A stretch of DNA of 64,000 nucleotides, from assembly GCF_900128895.1 (NCBI RefSeq), contig NZ_FSQW01000002.1:620001-684000 (forward strand). The letters are read 5' to 3'. The DNA is from Parasphingorhabdus marina DSM 22363. GTDB lineage: Bacteria; Pseudomonadota; Alphaproteobacteria; Sphingomonadales; Sphingomonadaceae. The notes under the pieces were generated by a model. It was given only the letters and a program-made list of their open reading frames with translations, was not told the DNA's origin and searched no databases. Both the position numbers and the translations under genes were made by a program. This document shows, piece after piece, positions 28,072-35,954 of the stretch; the first letter of the stretch is position 1, and each line of letters opens with the position of its first letter.

Positions 28072-29253
28072 ATGTTTTTCAACTTCATGGATGAACTCCG
28101 CGCCGCCGGAATCAATGCGTCGTTGAAAGAACATCTGGTTCTGCTTGAGGCACTGGACAAGGAAGTGATCCGGCGCAGTCCGGTGGACTTCTATTATCTT
28201 TCCCGTGCGACGGTCGTGAAGGACGAAGGGTTGCTCGACCGCTTTGATCAGGTCTTTTCCAAGGTCTTCAAGGGTATCGAGACCAGCTATGGCATGGAAG
28301 AGCAGGAAATCCCGCTCGACTGGCTGAAGGCGGTTGCCGAAAAATTCCTCGACGAGGAAGAAATGAAGAAGATCGAGTCTCTGGGCACCTGGGACGAAAT
28401 CATGGAAGCGCTGAAAGAGCGTCTCGAGGAACAGGAAAAGCGTCACGAGGGTGGCAGCAAATGGATCGGCACGGGCGGCACCTCGCCTTTCGGCAATAGC
28501 GGTTTCAATCCCGAAGGTGTCCGAATCGGCGGCGAAGGTGGTCAGAAGAAAGCAATCAAGGTCTGGGACAAGCGGGAGTTTCAGAATCTCGATAACACCA
28601 AGCAGCTGGGCACCCGTAACATCAAGGTGGCACTTCGCCGGTTGCGGAAATTTGCCCGCGAAGGGGCGGCCGACGAGCTGGATATTGATCGCACGATCAA
28701 CGGGACGGCGAAAAAGGGCTGGCTCGACATCCATATGCGCCCCGAACGGCACAATGCAGTCAAGCTGTTACTGTTTCTGGATGTTGGCGGCTCAATGGAT
28801 CCGTTCATCAAGCTTTGCGAAGAACTGTTCAGCGCCGCGACGTCCGAATTCAAGAACCTGGAGTTTTTCTACTTCCACAACTGTGTTTACGAAGGCGTCT
28901 GGAAGGACAATCGCCGGCGTTTCTCCGAGCGGACCAACACCTGGGATATCCTCCACAAATATGGCCATGACTATAAGCTGATCTTCGTCGGTGATGCGTC
29001 GATGAGCCCCTATGAAATCACGCATCCGGGTGGATCGGTGGAACATTTCAACGAGGAAGCCGGCGTCACCTGGCTGCAGCGGATGACCAATACCTATCCG
29101 GCCACTGCCTGGCTCAACCCCGTCCCCGAAAAGCAATGGGGCTATTCGCAGAGTGTGAAGATCGTCAAGGAATTGATGAACGACCGCATGTATCCGCTCA
29201 CCCTCGAAGGGCTGGGAGATGCGATGAAGGAACTGACCCGCAAGCAGGGCTGA
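28072..29253 (+). CDS. CoxE-like VWA domain protein
   Basis: A 393-residue protein. The first 200 residues are charged and helical (DELRAAGINASLKEHLVLLEALD...); the VWA domain starts at KLLLFLDVGGSMD. The MIDAS motif reads DVGGS instead of DxSxS, as in CoxE-type proteins. Further conserved parts are FYFHNCVYEGVWKDN, LIFVGDASMSPYEI and the C-terminal TYPATAWLNPVPEKQWGYSQSV. It is predicted to pair with the MoxR ATPase upstream in assembling or activating a metalloenzyme or complex in the cytoplasm. It is followed by a clear hairpin at 29262-29280. Confidence 0.86.
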   Translation: MFFNFMDELRAAGINASLKEHLVLLEALDKEVIRRSPVDFYYLSRATVVKDEGLLDRFDQVFSKVFKGIETSYGMEEQEIPLDWLKAVAEKFLDEEEMKKIESLGTWDEIMEALKERLEEQEKRHEGGSKWIGTGGTSPFGNSGFNPEGVRIGGEGGQKKAIKVWDKREFQNLDNTKQLGTRNIKVALRRLRKFAREGAADELDIDRTINGTAKKGWLDIHMRPERHNAVKLLLFLDVGGSMDPFIKLCEELFSAATSEFKNLEFFYFHNCVYEGVWKDNRRRFSERTNTWDILHKYGHDYKLIFVGDASMSPYEITHPGGSVEHFNEEAGVTWLQRMTNTYPATAWLNPVPEKQWGYSQSVKIVKELMNDRMYPLTLEGLGDAMKELTRKQG

Positions 29254-29261
29254 CCTGACAA

Positions 29262-29280
29262 TAGGCCCAATTCGGGCCTA
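29262..29280 (+). terminator. Hairpin after the MoxR/VWA pair
   Basis: Perfect 7-bp stem TAGGCCC (29262-29268) and GGGCCTA (29274-29280) with loop AATTC, 8 nt after the VWA stop codon. No T-run follows, so it may be an mRNA 3' end protector or a factor-assisted terminator. Confidence 0.5.
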
Positions 29281-29351
29281 ATAGCTCTTGGCGCTCCCGG
29301 ATTCCCGAATATACCAGATGTTGTAGTAGTAACTGCAATATGGAGGCATAT

Positions 29352-29693
29352 GTGGCTTTTCCTGTTCCGCGGTCTGTGAAAACCGGCAGTCAACTGGTTG
29401 TTTACAACGCTTCTCATCCGTCCGTCATCTTTGGCAAGATCAAGTCCGGTGCGATCCGGCACTGGAATCAGAGCCGCATGGTTCGATCAATCAACAGCTG
29501 GTTGAAAGTTCCCGCAAAGCGCATGATCAGCAAAACACCAAAACGCACATCCGGAAATTCGGGCCTGATCGTTCCCCAGCCCGGGAAATCCTTCATGCTG
29601 ATCCAGTCCAGAGATATGATGAGCGATCTGCTCGCCGAAAATCACCGGCTGAGGAAAATGGTGGATGATCTGGTCCGGGAAACCCGCGACTGA
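29352..29693 (+). CDS. Small unknown protein with C-terminal coiled coil
   Basis: A 113-residue reading frame starting at GTG 29352 with a perfect GGAGG 5 nt upstream, which is the main argument that it is real. The N-terminal part is basic (KTGSQLVVYNASHPSVIFGKIKSG, WLKVPAKRMISKTPKRTSGNSG); the end, SRDMMSDLLAENHRLRKMVDDLVRETRD, has heptad-like spacing of Leu/Met and looks like a short coiled coil. No family recognised. It is convergent with the next gene, 3 nt away. Confidence 0.5.
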   Translation: MAFPVPRSVKTGSQLVVYNASHPSVIFGKIKSGAIRHWNQSRMVRSINSWLKVPAKRMISKTPKRTSGNSGLIVPQPGKSFMLIQSRDMMSDLLAENHRLRKMVDDLVRETRD

Positions 29694-29696
29694 AAA

Positions 29697-29999
29697 TCAG
29701 GCTTCGACCGCCAGCAAGGTCGTGCCCTGGTATTTTTCTGCTGACGGGTCAAACACGTCATAAAGCTCGAAGGACTGATCTTCGACGGACACGTCTTTCA
29801 GTCCGGCCAGCTTGAACGTTCCGAGCTTGATTTCCCGCGGCGGCTGACCTTCATGTTCAAGGGCTACGGCATCGACATACATTTCGTCATGACGTGTGTA
29901 GAGAATATGCGGCGCCAGCTTGAAACTGGTCCGGTTATAGGTGGCGGTCACGCATTTTTTCAGCGCCACGCCTTCCAGAAATTCCTTGTTCGGCAACAT
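29697..29999 (-). CDS. Small beta-rich protein, possibly WYL-like
   Basis: A 100-residue protein. The pattern VTATYNRTSFKLAPHILYTRHDEMYVDAVALEHEGQPPREIKLGTFKLAGLKDVSV (Tyr-x-x-x-x-x-x-x-Pro-x-x-L, a YV(D/G)A strand, then a polar-to-Phe/Leu strand) is reminiscent of the WYL ligand-binding fold, though the WYL triplet itself is absent and there is no DNA-binding domain. The assignment is tentative. A perfect 11-bp inverted repeat lies 35-59 nt upstream of its start and may control it. Confidence 0.55.
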   Translation of the reverse strand: MLPNKEFLEGVALKKCVTATYNRTSFKLAPHILYTRHDEMYVDAVALEHEGQPPREIKLGTFKLAGLKDVSVEDQSFELYDVFDPSAEKYQGTTLLAVEA

Positions 30000-30034
30000 G
30001 GCGCCAAAATATCATATGCCGCCGGCGATGCAAG

Positions 30035-30059
30035 GATTATGTTGCGTTGCAACATAATC
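30035..30059. promoter_or_regulatory. Perfect 11-bp inverted repeat, operator candidate
   Basis: GATTATGTTGC, spacer GTT, GCAACATAATC (arms 30035-30045 and 30049-30059). It sits in the 75-nt gap upstream of the small WYL-like gene (minus strand) and downstream of the NamZ-like gene. The absence of a T-run on either strand and its A+T-rich outer halves argue for a protein-binding operator rather than a terminator. Confidence 0.55.
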
Positions 30060-30074
30060 TGTCGGCACCGTCAG

Positions 30075-31274
30075 CTAGTAGATCAGAAACGCTTCCCGTT
30101 CGGCTGACCAGCTCCGCTCCTGAGGGACAACCACGCCATCGAGATCATTGGCGATCGTGGAGGGATTATCCACCCAGTCCTTGAGCATGGTCCCGCCATT
30201 GATCACATCGATCGCCAGCTTGCCTTCCTCATATTCGTAGGGGAAGTCGCGCCACAGCTCATAGCCGAAATAGAGCTTTCGTATGGCCTTGAAAGCCAGG
30301 GCCTGGATGCGCCACGGCCGGAACTGCTCGTGTTTGTAGGGAGGCCCCTCGGCATGAATCTGGACCCCGTGACACAACAGCCCCTGGTGCTTGTGAAATG
30401 TCGGCTCGAACCAGCATTCCCGCAGGATACAGCCCTCCAGCCACTGGGGTGCCCGCTTGTGCATTTCGGCAATCACCGCCCGCGCATCAATATCCGGAGC
30501 GCCAAAAAGTTCGAGTGGCCGGGTCGTGCCGCGCCCTTCGGACAAGGTCGTGCCTTCCAGCATGACGGTGCCTGCATAGGCGCGAGCCATCGGCAGATTG
30601 GGCGCATTGGGACTCGGATTGATCCAGATCCGGTCGGTCGGCCAGCCAAAGCCAGGCGCCTCTCCCGGATGCCATCCCTGCATTTCGATTACCTGATAAT
30701 CGACATCAAGTTGTAAGCCGGCGATAAACCACTTGCCCAGTTCTCCGAGCGTCATGCCATGCCGCATCGGCAAGGGACCGGCCCCGACGAAACTCTCCCA
30801 GCCTGGTTCGAGCAGTGAACCTTCAACCGGTCGGCCAGCGGGATTGGGCCGGTCGAGAACCCACACCGCCTTGCCATGTTCTGCAGCCGCCTCAAGAATG
30901 TACCGCAACGTGGTGATAAAAGTGTAGATGCGGCATCCCAGATCCTGCAAATCGATCAGGATGACATCAAAACTGTCCATCATTGCAGCGGTCGGCCGGC
31001 GCACCTCACCATAGAGACTGAAGACCGGTATGCCGTGAACCGGATCCTCATAGTCCGGTGATTCGATCATATTGTCCTGCTTGTCGCCGCGCAGGCCATG
31101 TTGCGGCCCAAAAGCGGAAGAAAGCGTAATGCCGTCACAAGCGTCCAGCGCGTCCAGCGAATGGGTCAGGTTTTCGGTAACCGATGCCGGATGCGCAAGT
31201 AAAGCCACCCGCTTGCCTTGCAGTGGCGCACGCAATTCCGGTTCGGACAACAATCGATCAATGCCAAATTTCAT
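30075..31274 (-). CDS. DUF1343 / NamZ-like exo-beta-N-acetylmuramidase
   Basis: A 399-residue protein of the DUF1343 family: VALLAHPASVTENLTHSLDALD, FGPQHGLRGDKQDNMIESPDYEDPVHGIPVFSLYGE, DVILIDLQDLGCRIYTFITTLRY, VWVLDRPNPAGRPVEGSLLEPGWESFVG, and GTTLSEGRGTTRPLELFGAP. In Bacillus subtilis NamZ of this family releases MurNAc from the non-reducing end of peptidoglycan chains. Here no signal peptide is seen at the chosen start, so a cytoplasmic recycling role is possible. ATG 31274 is preferred over the longer frame to 31373, which overlaps the DOMON-like gene. AmgK and MurU elsewhere in the window would use the MurNAc. Confidence 0.87.
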   Translation of the reverse strand: MKFGIDRLLSEPELRAPLQGKRVALLAHPASVTENLTHSLDALDACDGITLSSAFGPQHGLRGDKQDNMIESPDYEDPVHGIPVFSLYGEVRRPTAAMMDSFDVILIDLQDLGCRIYTFITTLRYILEAAAEHGKAVWVLDRPNPAGRPVEGSLLEPGWESFVGAGPLPMRHGMTLGELGKWFIAGLQLDVDYQVIEMQGWHPGEAPGFGWPTDRIWINPSPNAPNLPMARAYAGTVMLEGTTLSEGRGTTRPLELFGAPDIDARAVIAEMHKRAPQWLEGCILRECWFEPTFHKHQGLLCHGVQIHAEGPPYKHEQFRPWRIQALAFKAIRKLYFGYELWRDFPYEYEEGKLAIDVINGGTMLKDWVDNPSTIANDLDGVVVPQERSWSAEREAFLIY

Positions 31275-31278
31275 AAGT

Positions 31279-31815
31279 TCACGTTGCCCTGAGTTGGTGC
31301 ACAAAACAATCCCGGTGATGAAAATCCGGTTTTCCGGTGGGGTGAGCCAGAGACCAACAGGACTTCCGCCCATCTTTTTCCTCGATAATCGCGGAGAGGC
31401 CGATGAGATCGGTAGCGGTCAGTGACGCTTCGTTCAGCATCACTCGCACTTGAGTCGCCTTCGGATCGCTGGTTTCAACCTGGGTCACCCGCGGCGGATC
31501 GGCCAGATGCAATGGCTGCATGTCTTCCCGGTAATCTCCGAACGCATAGGCGGCCCAGCGCGTATCGGGCGAAAAATTATACTCGGCATAGCCTGGCCCC
31601 TGCCCTTGCCGAACAAACAACTCCAGACAGGTCGTCTGCCACAATCCATCAGCTCTTGTTGCCGCTTCTCCGGTGGGCCAGATGATCGATGAACAATCCC
31701 CTTCAACCCAATAATCCAGCACCAGTGCCTTACCCGGGGACCAGTTCAAGTGAACACTCACGGCGGTAACAGCCTCGCCTGGCGTGTCAGGATGGCACTG
31801 CAGGCTCAAACGCAT
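31279..31815 (-). CDS. DOMON-like domain protein
   Basis: A 178-residue protein with an Ig-like beta sandwich pattern: [64 protein letters not shown], and [19 protein letters not shown]. The [10 protein letters not shown] and YxEYNFSPxxxWAAY blocks match the short DOMON-like (CBM9-type) proteins found in Sphingomonadales; heme or sugar binding is possible but unshown. ATG 31815 avoids overlap with divergent tyrS; ATG 31854 would overlap it. It lies 4 nt upstream of the NamZ-like gene, suggesting one transcript. Confidence 0.75.
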   Translation of the reverse strand: MRLSLQCHPDTPGEAVTAVSVHLNWSPGKALVLDYWVEGDCSSIIWPTGEAATRADGLWQTTCLELFVRQGQGPGYAEYNFSPDTRWAAYAFGDYREDMQPLHLADPPRVTQVETSDPKATQVRVMLNEASLTATDLIGLSAIIEEKDGRKSCWSLAHPTGKPDFHHRDCFVHQLRAT

Positions 31816-31852
31816 ATTGCGAGTTTCCCGGTTCCCATGTAACGCGCTCTCC

Positions 31853-33085
31853 ATGACCGAATATCAATCAGATCTCCTGCGTCTACTCAATGATCGCGGC
31901 TATATCCACCAGTTAACAGATGCGGAGGGTCTTGATGCCCTGGCTGCGAAATCTGTCGTGCCCGGGTATATCGGTTTTGATGCGACCGCAGATTCCCTGC
32001 ACGTCGGAAATCTGGTTTCGATCATGCTCCTGCGCCGCCTGCAGCAGGCCGGGCACAAGCCGATTGTCGTCATGGGCGGCGGCACGACCAAGGTCGGGGA
32101 CCCTTCGGGCAAGGACGAGGTGCGCAAGCTGCTCGACAATGACGGCATTGCTGCCAATATTGACTCGATCCGGAACTGTTTCGAGCGTTTTCTGACTTTT
32201 GGTGACGGACCAACAGATGCCGTTCTGGTGAACAATGCGGACTGGCTCGACAATCTCGAATATATCCCGTTTTTGCGGGACGTTGGCCGGCATTTCACGA
32301 TCAATCGCATGATGACATTTGATTCAGTGAAACTGCGCCTCGACCGGGAACAGCCGCTCACTTTCCTCGAATTCAACTACATGATCCTGCAGGCTTATGA
32401 TTTTCTGGAGCTGTCACGGAAACATGGCTGCAAATTGCAATTGGGCGGATCCGATCAATGGGGCAATATCGTCAATGGAATCGAGCTCGGTCGGCGCATT
32501 GACGGCGCAGAGCTTTTTGGCGTCACAACCCCGCTGATTACAAAGTCGGATGGCTCGAAAATGGGCAAGTCCGTGGATGGCGCGATCTGGCTGAATGCCG
32601 ACCGGTTGAGCCCTTATGACTACTGGCAGTTCTGGCGCAACACCGATGACCGCGATGTCGGCAAGTTCATGCGGCTGTTTACGGACATCGATCTGGAAGA
32701 GATTGCCCGCGTGGAAGCGCTGGAAGGCTCCGAAATCAATGATGCGAAAAAGCTGCTTGCCGACACGGCTACCACGCTCGCTCATGGTCCAGAGGCCGCC
32801 AAACAGGCGGCGGAAACGGCGCAAAAAACCTTTGAGCAGGGCCATGCCGGTGGCGATTTGCCCATTTTCGAAACCGGAGAGGACAACCTGTCCATTCTCG
32901 ACGCGCTGGTCGGGATCGGGTTTTGCGCTTCCAAAGGTGAAGCCAAGCGCCTCGTCAGCGGCGGCGGGGCACGTGTTGATGATGTCCAGATCAAGGACAC
33001 AGGCTCCCGTATCGAGATTTCCGGCGACGACATCAAAATCTCTGCAGGCAAGAAAAAACACGGAATTTTGCGCAAGGCTAGCTAG
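31853..33085 (+). CDS. tyrS: Tyrosyl-tRNA synthetase
   Basis: The 410-residue class I synthetase charges tRNA-Tyr. It shows the Rossmann start [27 protein letters not shown] (HVGN in the HIGH position), the tyrosine-site block [12 protein letters not shown] and [18 protein letters not shown], the KMSKS-type loop [13 protein letters not shown], and a C-terminal S4 RNA-binding domain ([27 protein letters not shown]). Length is normal for the bacterial TyrRS-I type. The start is ATG 31853; an upstream extension of the frame runs through the divergent gene. Confidence 0.97.
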   Translation: MTEYQSDLLRLLNDRGYIHQLTDAEGLDALAAKSVVPGYIGFDATADSLHVGNLVSIMLLRRLQQAGHKPIVVMGGGTTKVGDPSGKDEVRKLLDNDGIAANIDSIRNCFERFLTFGDGPTDAVLVNNADWLDNLEYIPFLRDVGRHFTINRMMTFDSVKLRLDREQPLTFLEFNYMILQAYDFLELSRKHGCKLQLGGSDQWGNIVNGIELGRRIDGAELFGVTTPLITKSDGSKMGKSVDGAIWLNADRLSPYDYWQFWRNTDDRDVGKFMRLFTDIDLEEIARVEALEGSEINDAKKLLADTATTLAHGPEAAKQAAETAQKTFEQGHAGGDLPIFETGEDNLSILDALVGIGFCASKGEAKRLVSGGGARVDDVQIKDTGSRIEISGDDIKISAGKKKHGILRKAS

Positions 33086-33166
33086 GTTGCAATCATCGTC
33101 CGGATTTACCATTTCTTCGGAAAGCTCTGTTAACCGTCTGAATTAAGAATTGACGGAGCATTCAAC

Positions 33167-33487
33167 ATGCAAGGCATGCCCAAACAGCCAGTCCCCGACA
33201 TGCGTCGTGCCACGCGTTTTCCGGTGGATTATCAGACTATTTGCGAGACCCGCAAAGAGGGCGAGTTTTCGGCCAAAATCAGCAATGTTTCTGCCCATGG
33301 TTGTCAAATCGTTCATGATGTCCCTTTGAAAAAGGGTGACCGGGTCACCGTTCGGCTCCCCGTTGCCGGACGGATTGAAGCTTTTCTTGTATGGTCACAT
33401 GGTGGTCGTTCCGGATTCGAATATGAGCGCGTTATTCGCCAGTCCGATTTCATGGCAATGCTCGATAAAATGAGTCAGCCAGCGTAA
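33167..33487 (+). CDS. PilZ domain protein
   Basis: A 106-residue single-domain PilZ protein: RRATRFPVDY gives the RxxxR c-di-GMP motif (R13, R14, R17) and NVSAHGCQI the (D/N)xSxxG motif. Both ligand motifs are intact, so c-di-GMP binding is likely. The ATG has GGAG 8 nt upstream. It sits between tyrS and the convergent recG; an EAL phosphodiesterase gene lies 6 kb away in the window. Confidence 0.85.
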   Translation: MQGMPKQPVPDMRRATRFPVDYQTICETRKEGEFSAKISNVSAHGCQIVHDVPLKKGDRVTVRLPVAGRIEAFLVWSHGGRSGFEYERVIRQSDFMAMLDKMSQPA

Positions 33488-33493
33488 ACGGGT

Positions 33494-35554
33494 TCAACCG
33501 CTCCGAATCAGACTTACGCCCCAGTCCCGTTCGAACAAATAGAGTGCAATTCGTGCCGCCTCGCCTCTTGCACTGCTAAGTCCGCCGTCGCGATCCAGCA
33601 GAAGGCGGGCATCATCGCTCGCCGGTCCAATCAACTCTGTCACTTGCTCCGGCGAAGCAATGCGGAAACCTGCATCACCAGACTGCCGGGTTCCGAGCAG
33701 TTCTCCGGCCCCGCGCAGCTTCAGATCTTCCTCTGCTATCCGGAAACCGTCATTGGTCTCCCGCAAAAGAGTCAGACGGGCCCTCGCCGTTTCACTGAGA
33801 CTCTGCCCGCGAAGCAACAGGCAGTTGGATTTCACGTCCCCCCTGCCCACGCGCCCGCGCAACTGGTGCAACTGGGCGAGACCGAAGCGATCCGCTGACT
33901 CAATGATCATCAGGCTGGCGTTAGGAACGTCAACGCCGACTTCAATCACCGTGGTGGCCACCAGGATCTGACTCTCCGCTTTGACAAACCGCTCCATCAC
34001 GGCGTCTTTTTCCGGACCCTTCATCCGGCCATGCACCAGTCCGACCTTGTCCCCGAAACGTGCGCGCAGGGAAGCCGCGCGCTCTTCGGCCGCCATCAGG
34101 TCGGTCTTTTCACTTTCCTCCACCAGAGGGCAAACCCAGTAGGCCTGTTTCCCGCTGGCGATATGTCGGGACAGGCCGTCCATGATCTCGTCCAGCCGAC
34201 TGTCCGCTATGACACGGGTCTCAATCGCCTGCCGGCCCGGCGGCAGTTCGTCGATCCGCGACACATCCATCTCGCCATATTGGCTCAGCGTCAGCGTTCT
34301 GGGTATGGGCGTCGCCGTCATTGCAAGCAAATGGGGCGCCTGCTTCGCTTTGCGGGTCAGCATCAGCCGTTGTGAGACACCGAACTTGTGCTGTTCATCG
34401 ACGACGGCAAGAGCCAGGTTGCGATACTGGACCTTGTCCTGGAAAATGGCATGGGTCCCCACCAGGATCTGGATCGATCCGTCCGCCAGGCCCATCAGCG
34501 TCGATTCCCGCACCTTGCCTTTTTCCCGGCCAGTCAGAATCGCAATATTGACAGGAATGCCGGCGAGCAGCTTTTGCAGGCCCGCAAAATGCTGCCGGGC
34601 CAAAATCTCGGTTGGTGCCAGAAAAGCGCCTTGATAGCCGGCTTCCACCGCGTTCAGCAAAGCCATCAACGCAACCAGCGTTTTGCCCGAGCCGACGTCA
34701 CCCTGGAGCAATCGCAGCATCGGAGAGGACTGCGCCAGATCGCCATCGATTTCGCCGATACATCGTTTCTGTGCACCGGTCAGCTCAAAGGGCAACTGGA
34801 TCTGATCTCGCAACCGTCCATCGCCCTTGATGGGCACACCTTTCTTCCTGCGGTTGCTGGCCCGGATCAGCATGAAGGCCAGCTGATTGGCAAAGACTTC
34901 GTCATAGGCCAGTCGATCCGGAACAGATGGCTCGGCGTTGGCATTGCCGTGCAGTGAACCAATCGCCTGTCGCCATGCCGGCCACTGCCGGGTCTTCAGC
35001 AGGCTGCTCTCGATCCATTCCGGCAGTTCGGGGGCCATTTCAACCGCTTGCGATATCAGCTGCCGCATCCGTTTGTTGCCCAAACCTTCGGACAGCGGGT
35101 AGACCGGCTCAACCTCGGCAATATCGCCAGTTTCCGACGGAGCGAAAACATCCGGATGCAGGATCTGCAACTCGTCTCCATATTGTTCCAGCTTGCCGGT
35201 GATGACTTTCTGTTCATTAAGCGGGAGCAGTTTCCTCGGCCAGCCGGTATTGCGGCCAAAGAAGGTCAGGCTGATGCTGTTCCCCTCCCCATCGGTCGCA
35301 TGCACCCGAAACGGGCTCCGCGGACCGCCACTGCGATAATCTACCGGGGTGATTTTCGCGACAATTGTCTGGCCGACATCCTGCGCATCGATTGTCTCGA
35401 CATGTTTTCTCCGCATCCAGTAGGATGGTGCATGATAGAGAAGGTCTTTCACCCGTGTGAGGCCCAGTTTGGCCAGGGGTTTGGTCAGCGCCTTGCCCAC
35501 CCCGGTCAAAGACTGGGTTTCCCCAAATAATGGATTGAGAATCTCGGGTCGCAT
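33494..35554 (-). CDS. recG: ATP-dependent DNA helicase RecG
   Basis: RecG remodels stalled forks and Holliday junctions. The 686-residue protein has the N-terminal wedge/OB region (PLAKLGLTRVKDLLYHAPSYWMRR, FRVHATDGEGNSISLTFFGRNTGW), helicase motif I GDVGSGKT, motif II as DEQH (LAVVDEQHKFGVSQR), motif III TATPIPRTL, motif VI QLRGRVGRGD and the RecG C-terminal LKLRGAGELLGTRQSG. Start and length fit the family. It is divergent from sdhE, and recG-sdhE-mfd is a recurrent alphaproteobacterial arrangement. Confidence 0.97.
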   Translation of the reverse strand: MRPEILNPLFGETQSLTGVGKALTKPLAKLGLTRVKDLLYHAPSYWMRRKHVETIDAQDVGQTIVAKITPVDYRSGGPRSPFRVHATDGEGNSISLTFFGRNTGWPRKLLPLNEQKVITGKLEQYGDELQILHPDVFAPSETGDIAEVEPVYPLSEGLGNKRMRQLISQAVEMAPELPEWIESSLLKTRQWPAWRQAIGSLHGNANAEPSVPDRLAYDEVFANQLAFMLIRASNRRKKGVPIKGDGRLRDQIQLPFELTGAQKRCIGEIDGDLAQSSPMLRLLQGDVGSGKTLVALMALLNAVEAGYQGAFLAPTEILARQHFAGLQKLLAGIPVNIAILTGREKGKVRESTLMGLADGSIQILVGTHAIFQDKVQYRNLALAVVDEQHKFGVSQRLMLTRKAKQAPHLLAMTATPIPRTLTLSQYGEMDVSRIDELPPGRQAIETRVIADSRLDEIMDGLSRHIASGKQAYWVCPLVEESEKTDLMAAEERAASLRARFGDKVGLVHGRMKGPEKDAVMERFVKAESQILVATTVIEVGVDVPNASLMIIESADRFGLAQLHQLRGRVGRGDVKSNCLLLRGQSLSETARARLTLLRETNDGFRIAEEDLKLRGAGELLGTRQSGDAGFRIASPEQVTELIGPASDDARLLLDRDGGLSSARGEAARIALYLFERDWGVSLIRSG

Positions 35555-35657
35555 GGCTATCCGGCTTTATACGCGCGCGGGATGATTAAGCCAGCCATCT
35601 CCATGTCGTGATTGGGCAGTGTACCGGCGAACAGCCAAAGAACCATCTGGAGCATGT

Positions 35658-35924
35658 ATGAAACGGGAAATCCGACTCAAAAAGCTGTACTTTCGGGCCT
35701 GGCACCGGGGAACGCGAGAAGCCGACAACATGATTGGCGGGTTTTTCGACAAATATGGAGCGACCTGGTCAGATGCCCAGCTGGACTGGTTTGAGGAGCT
35801 GCTCGAACAGGAAGATGTCGACGTCATGGCCTGGGCAATTGGGACATTGCCGGTTCCCGTGCAATTTGAAGGCCCGCAAATGGATGATTTTCGAAAACTC
35901 GATTTCATTGATTTTGCCAAATAG
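35658..35924 (+). CDS. sdhE: FAD assembly factor SdhE
   Basis: SdhE promotes covalent FAD attachment to the succinate dehydrogenase flavoprotein. The 88-residue protein has the RGxxE motif (AWHRGTREADNMIGGFF) and the following FEELLEQEDVDVMAWAIG block. The ATG at 35658 has GGAG 7 nt upstream; the frame extends 13 codons further but without family counterpart. It precedes mfd by 30 nt. Confidence 0.92.
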   Translation: MKREIRLKKLYFRAWHRGTREADNMIGGFFDKYGATWSDAQLDWFEELLEQEDVDVMAWAIGTLPVPVQFEGPQMDDFRKLDFIDFAK

Positions 35925-35954
35925 CATCGCGATTTCCTGGGACTTATCGAAAAA

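Noticed and set aside
27133-28752. 539-codon minus-strand frame opposite the MoxR/VWA genes
   Set aside because: Antisense shadow; MoxR and VWA motifs on the plus strand are unambiguous.
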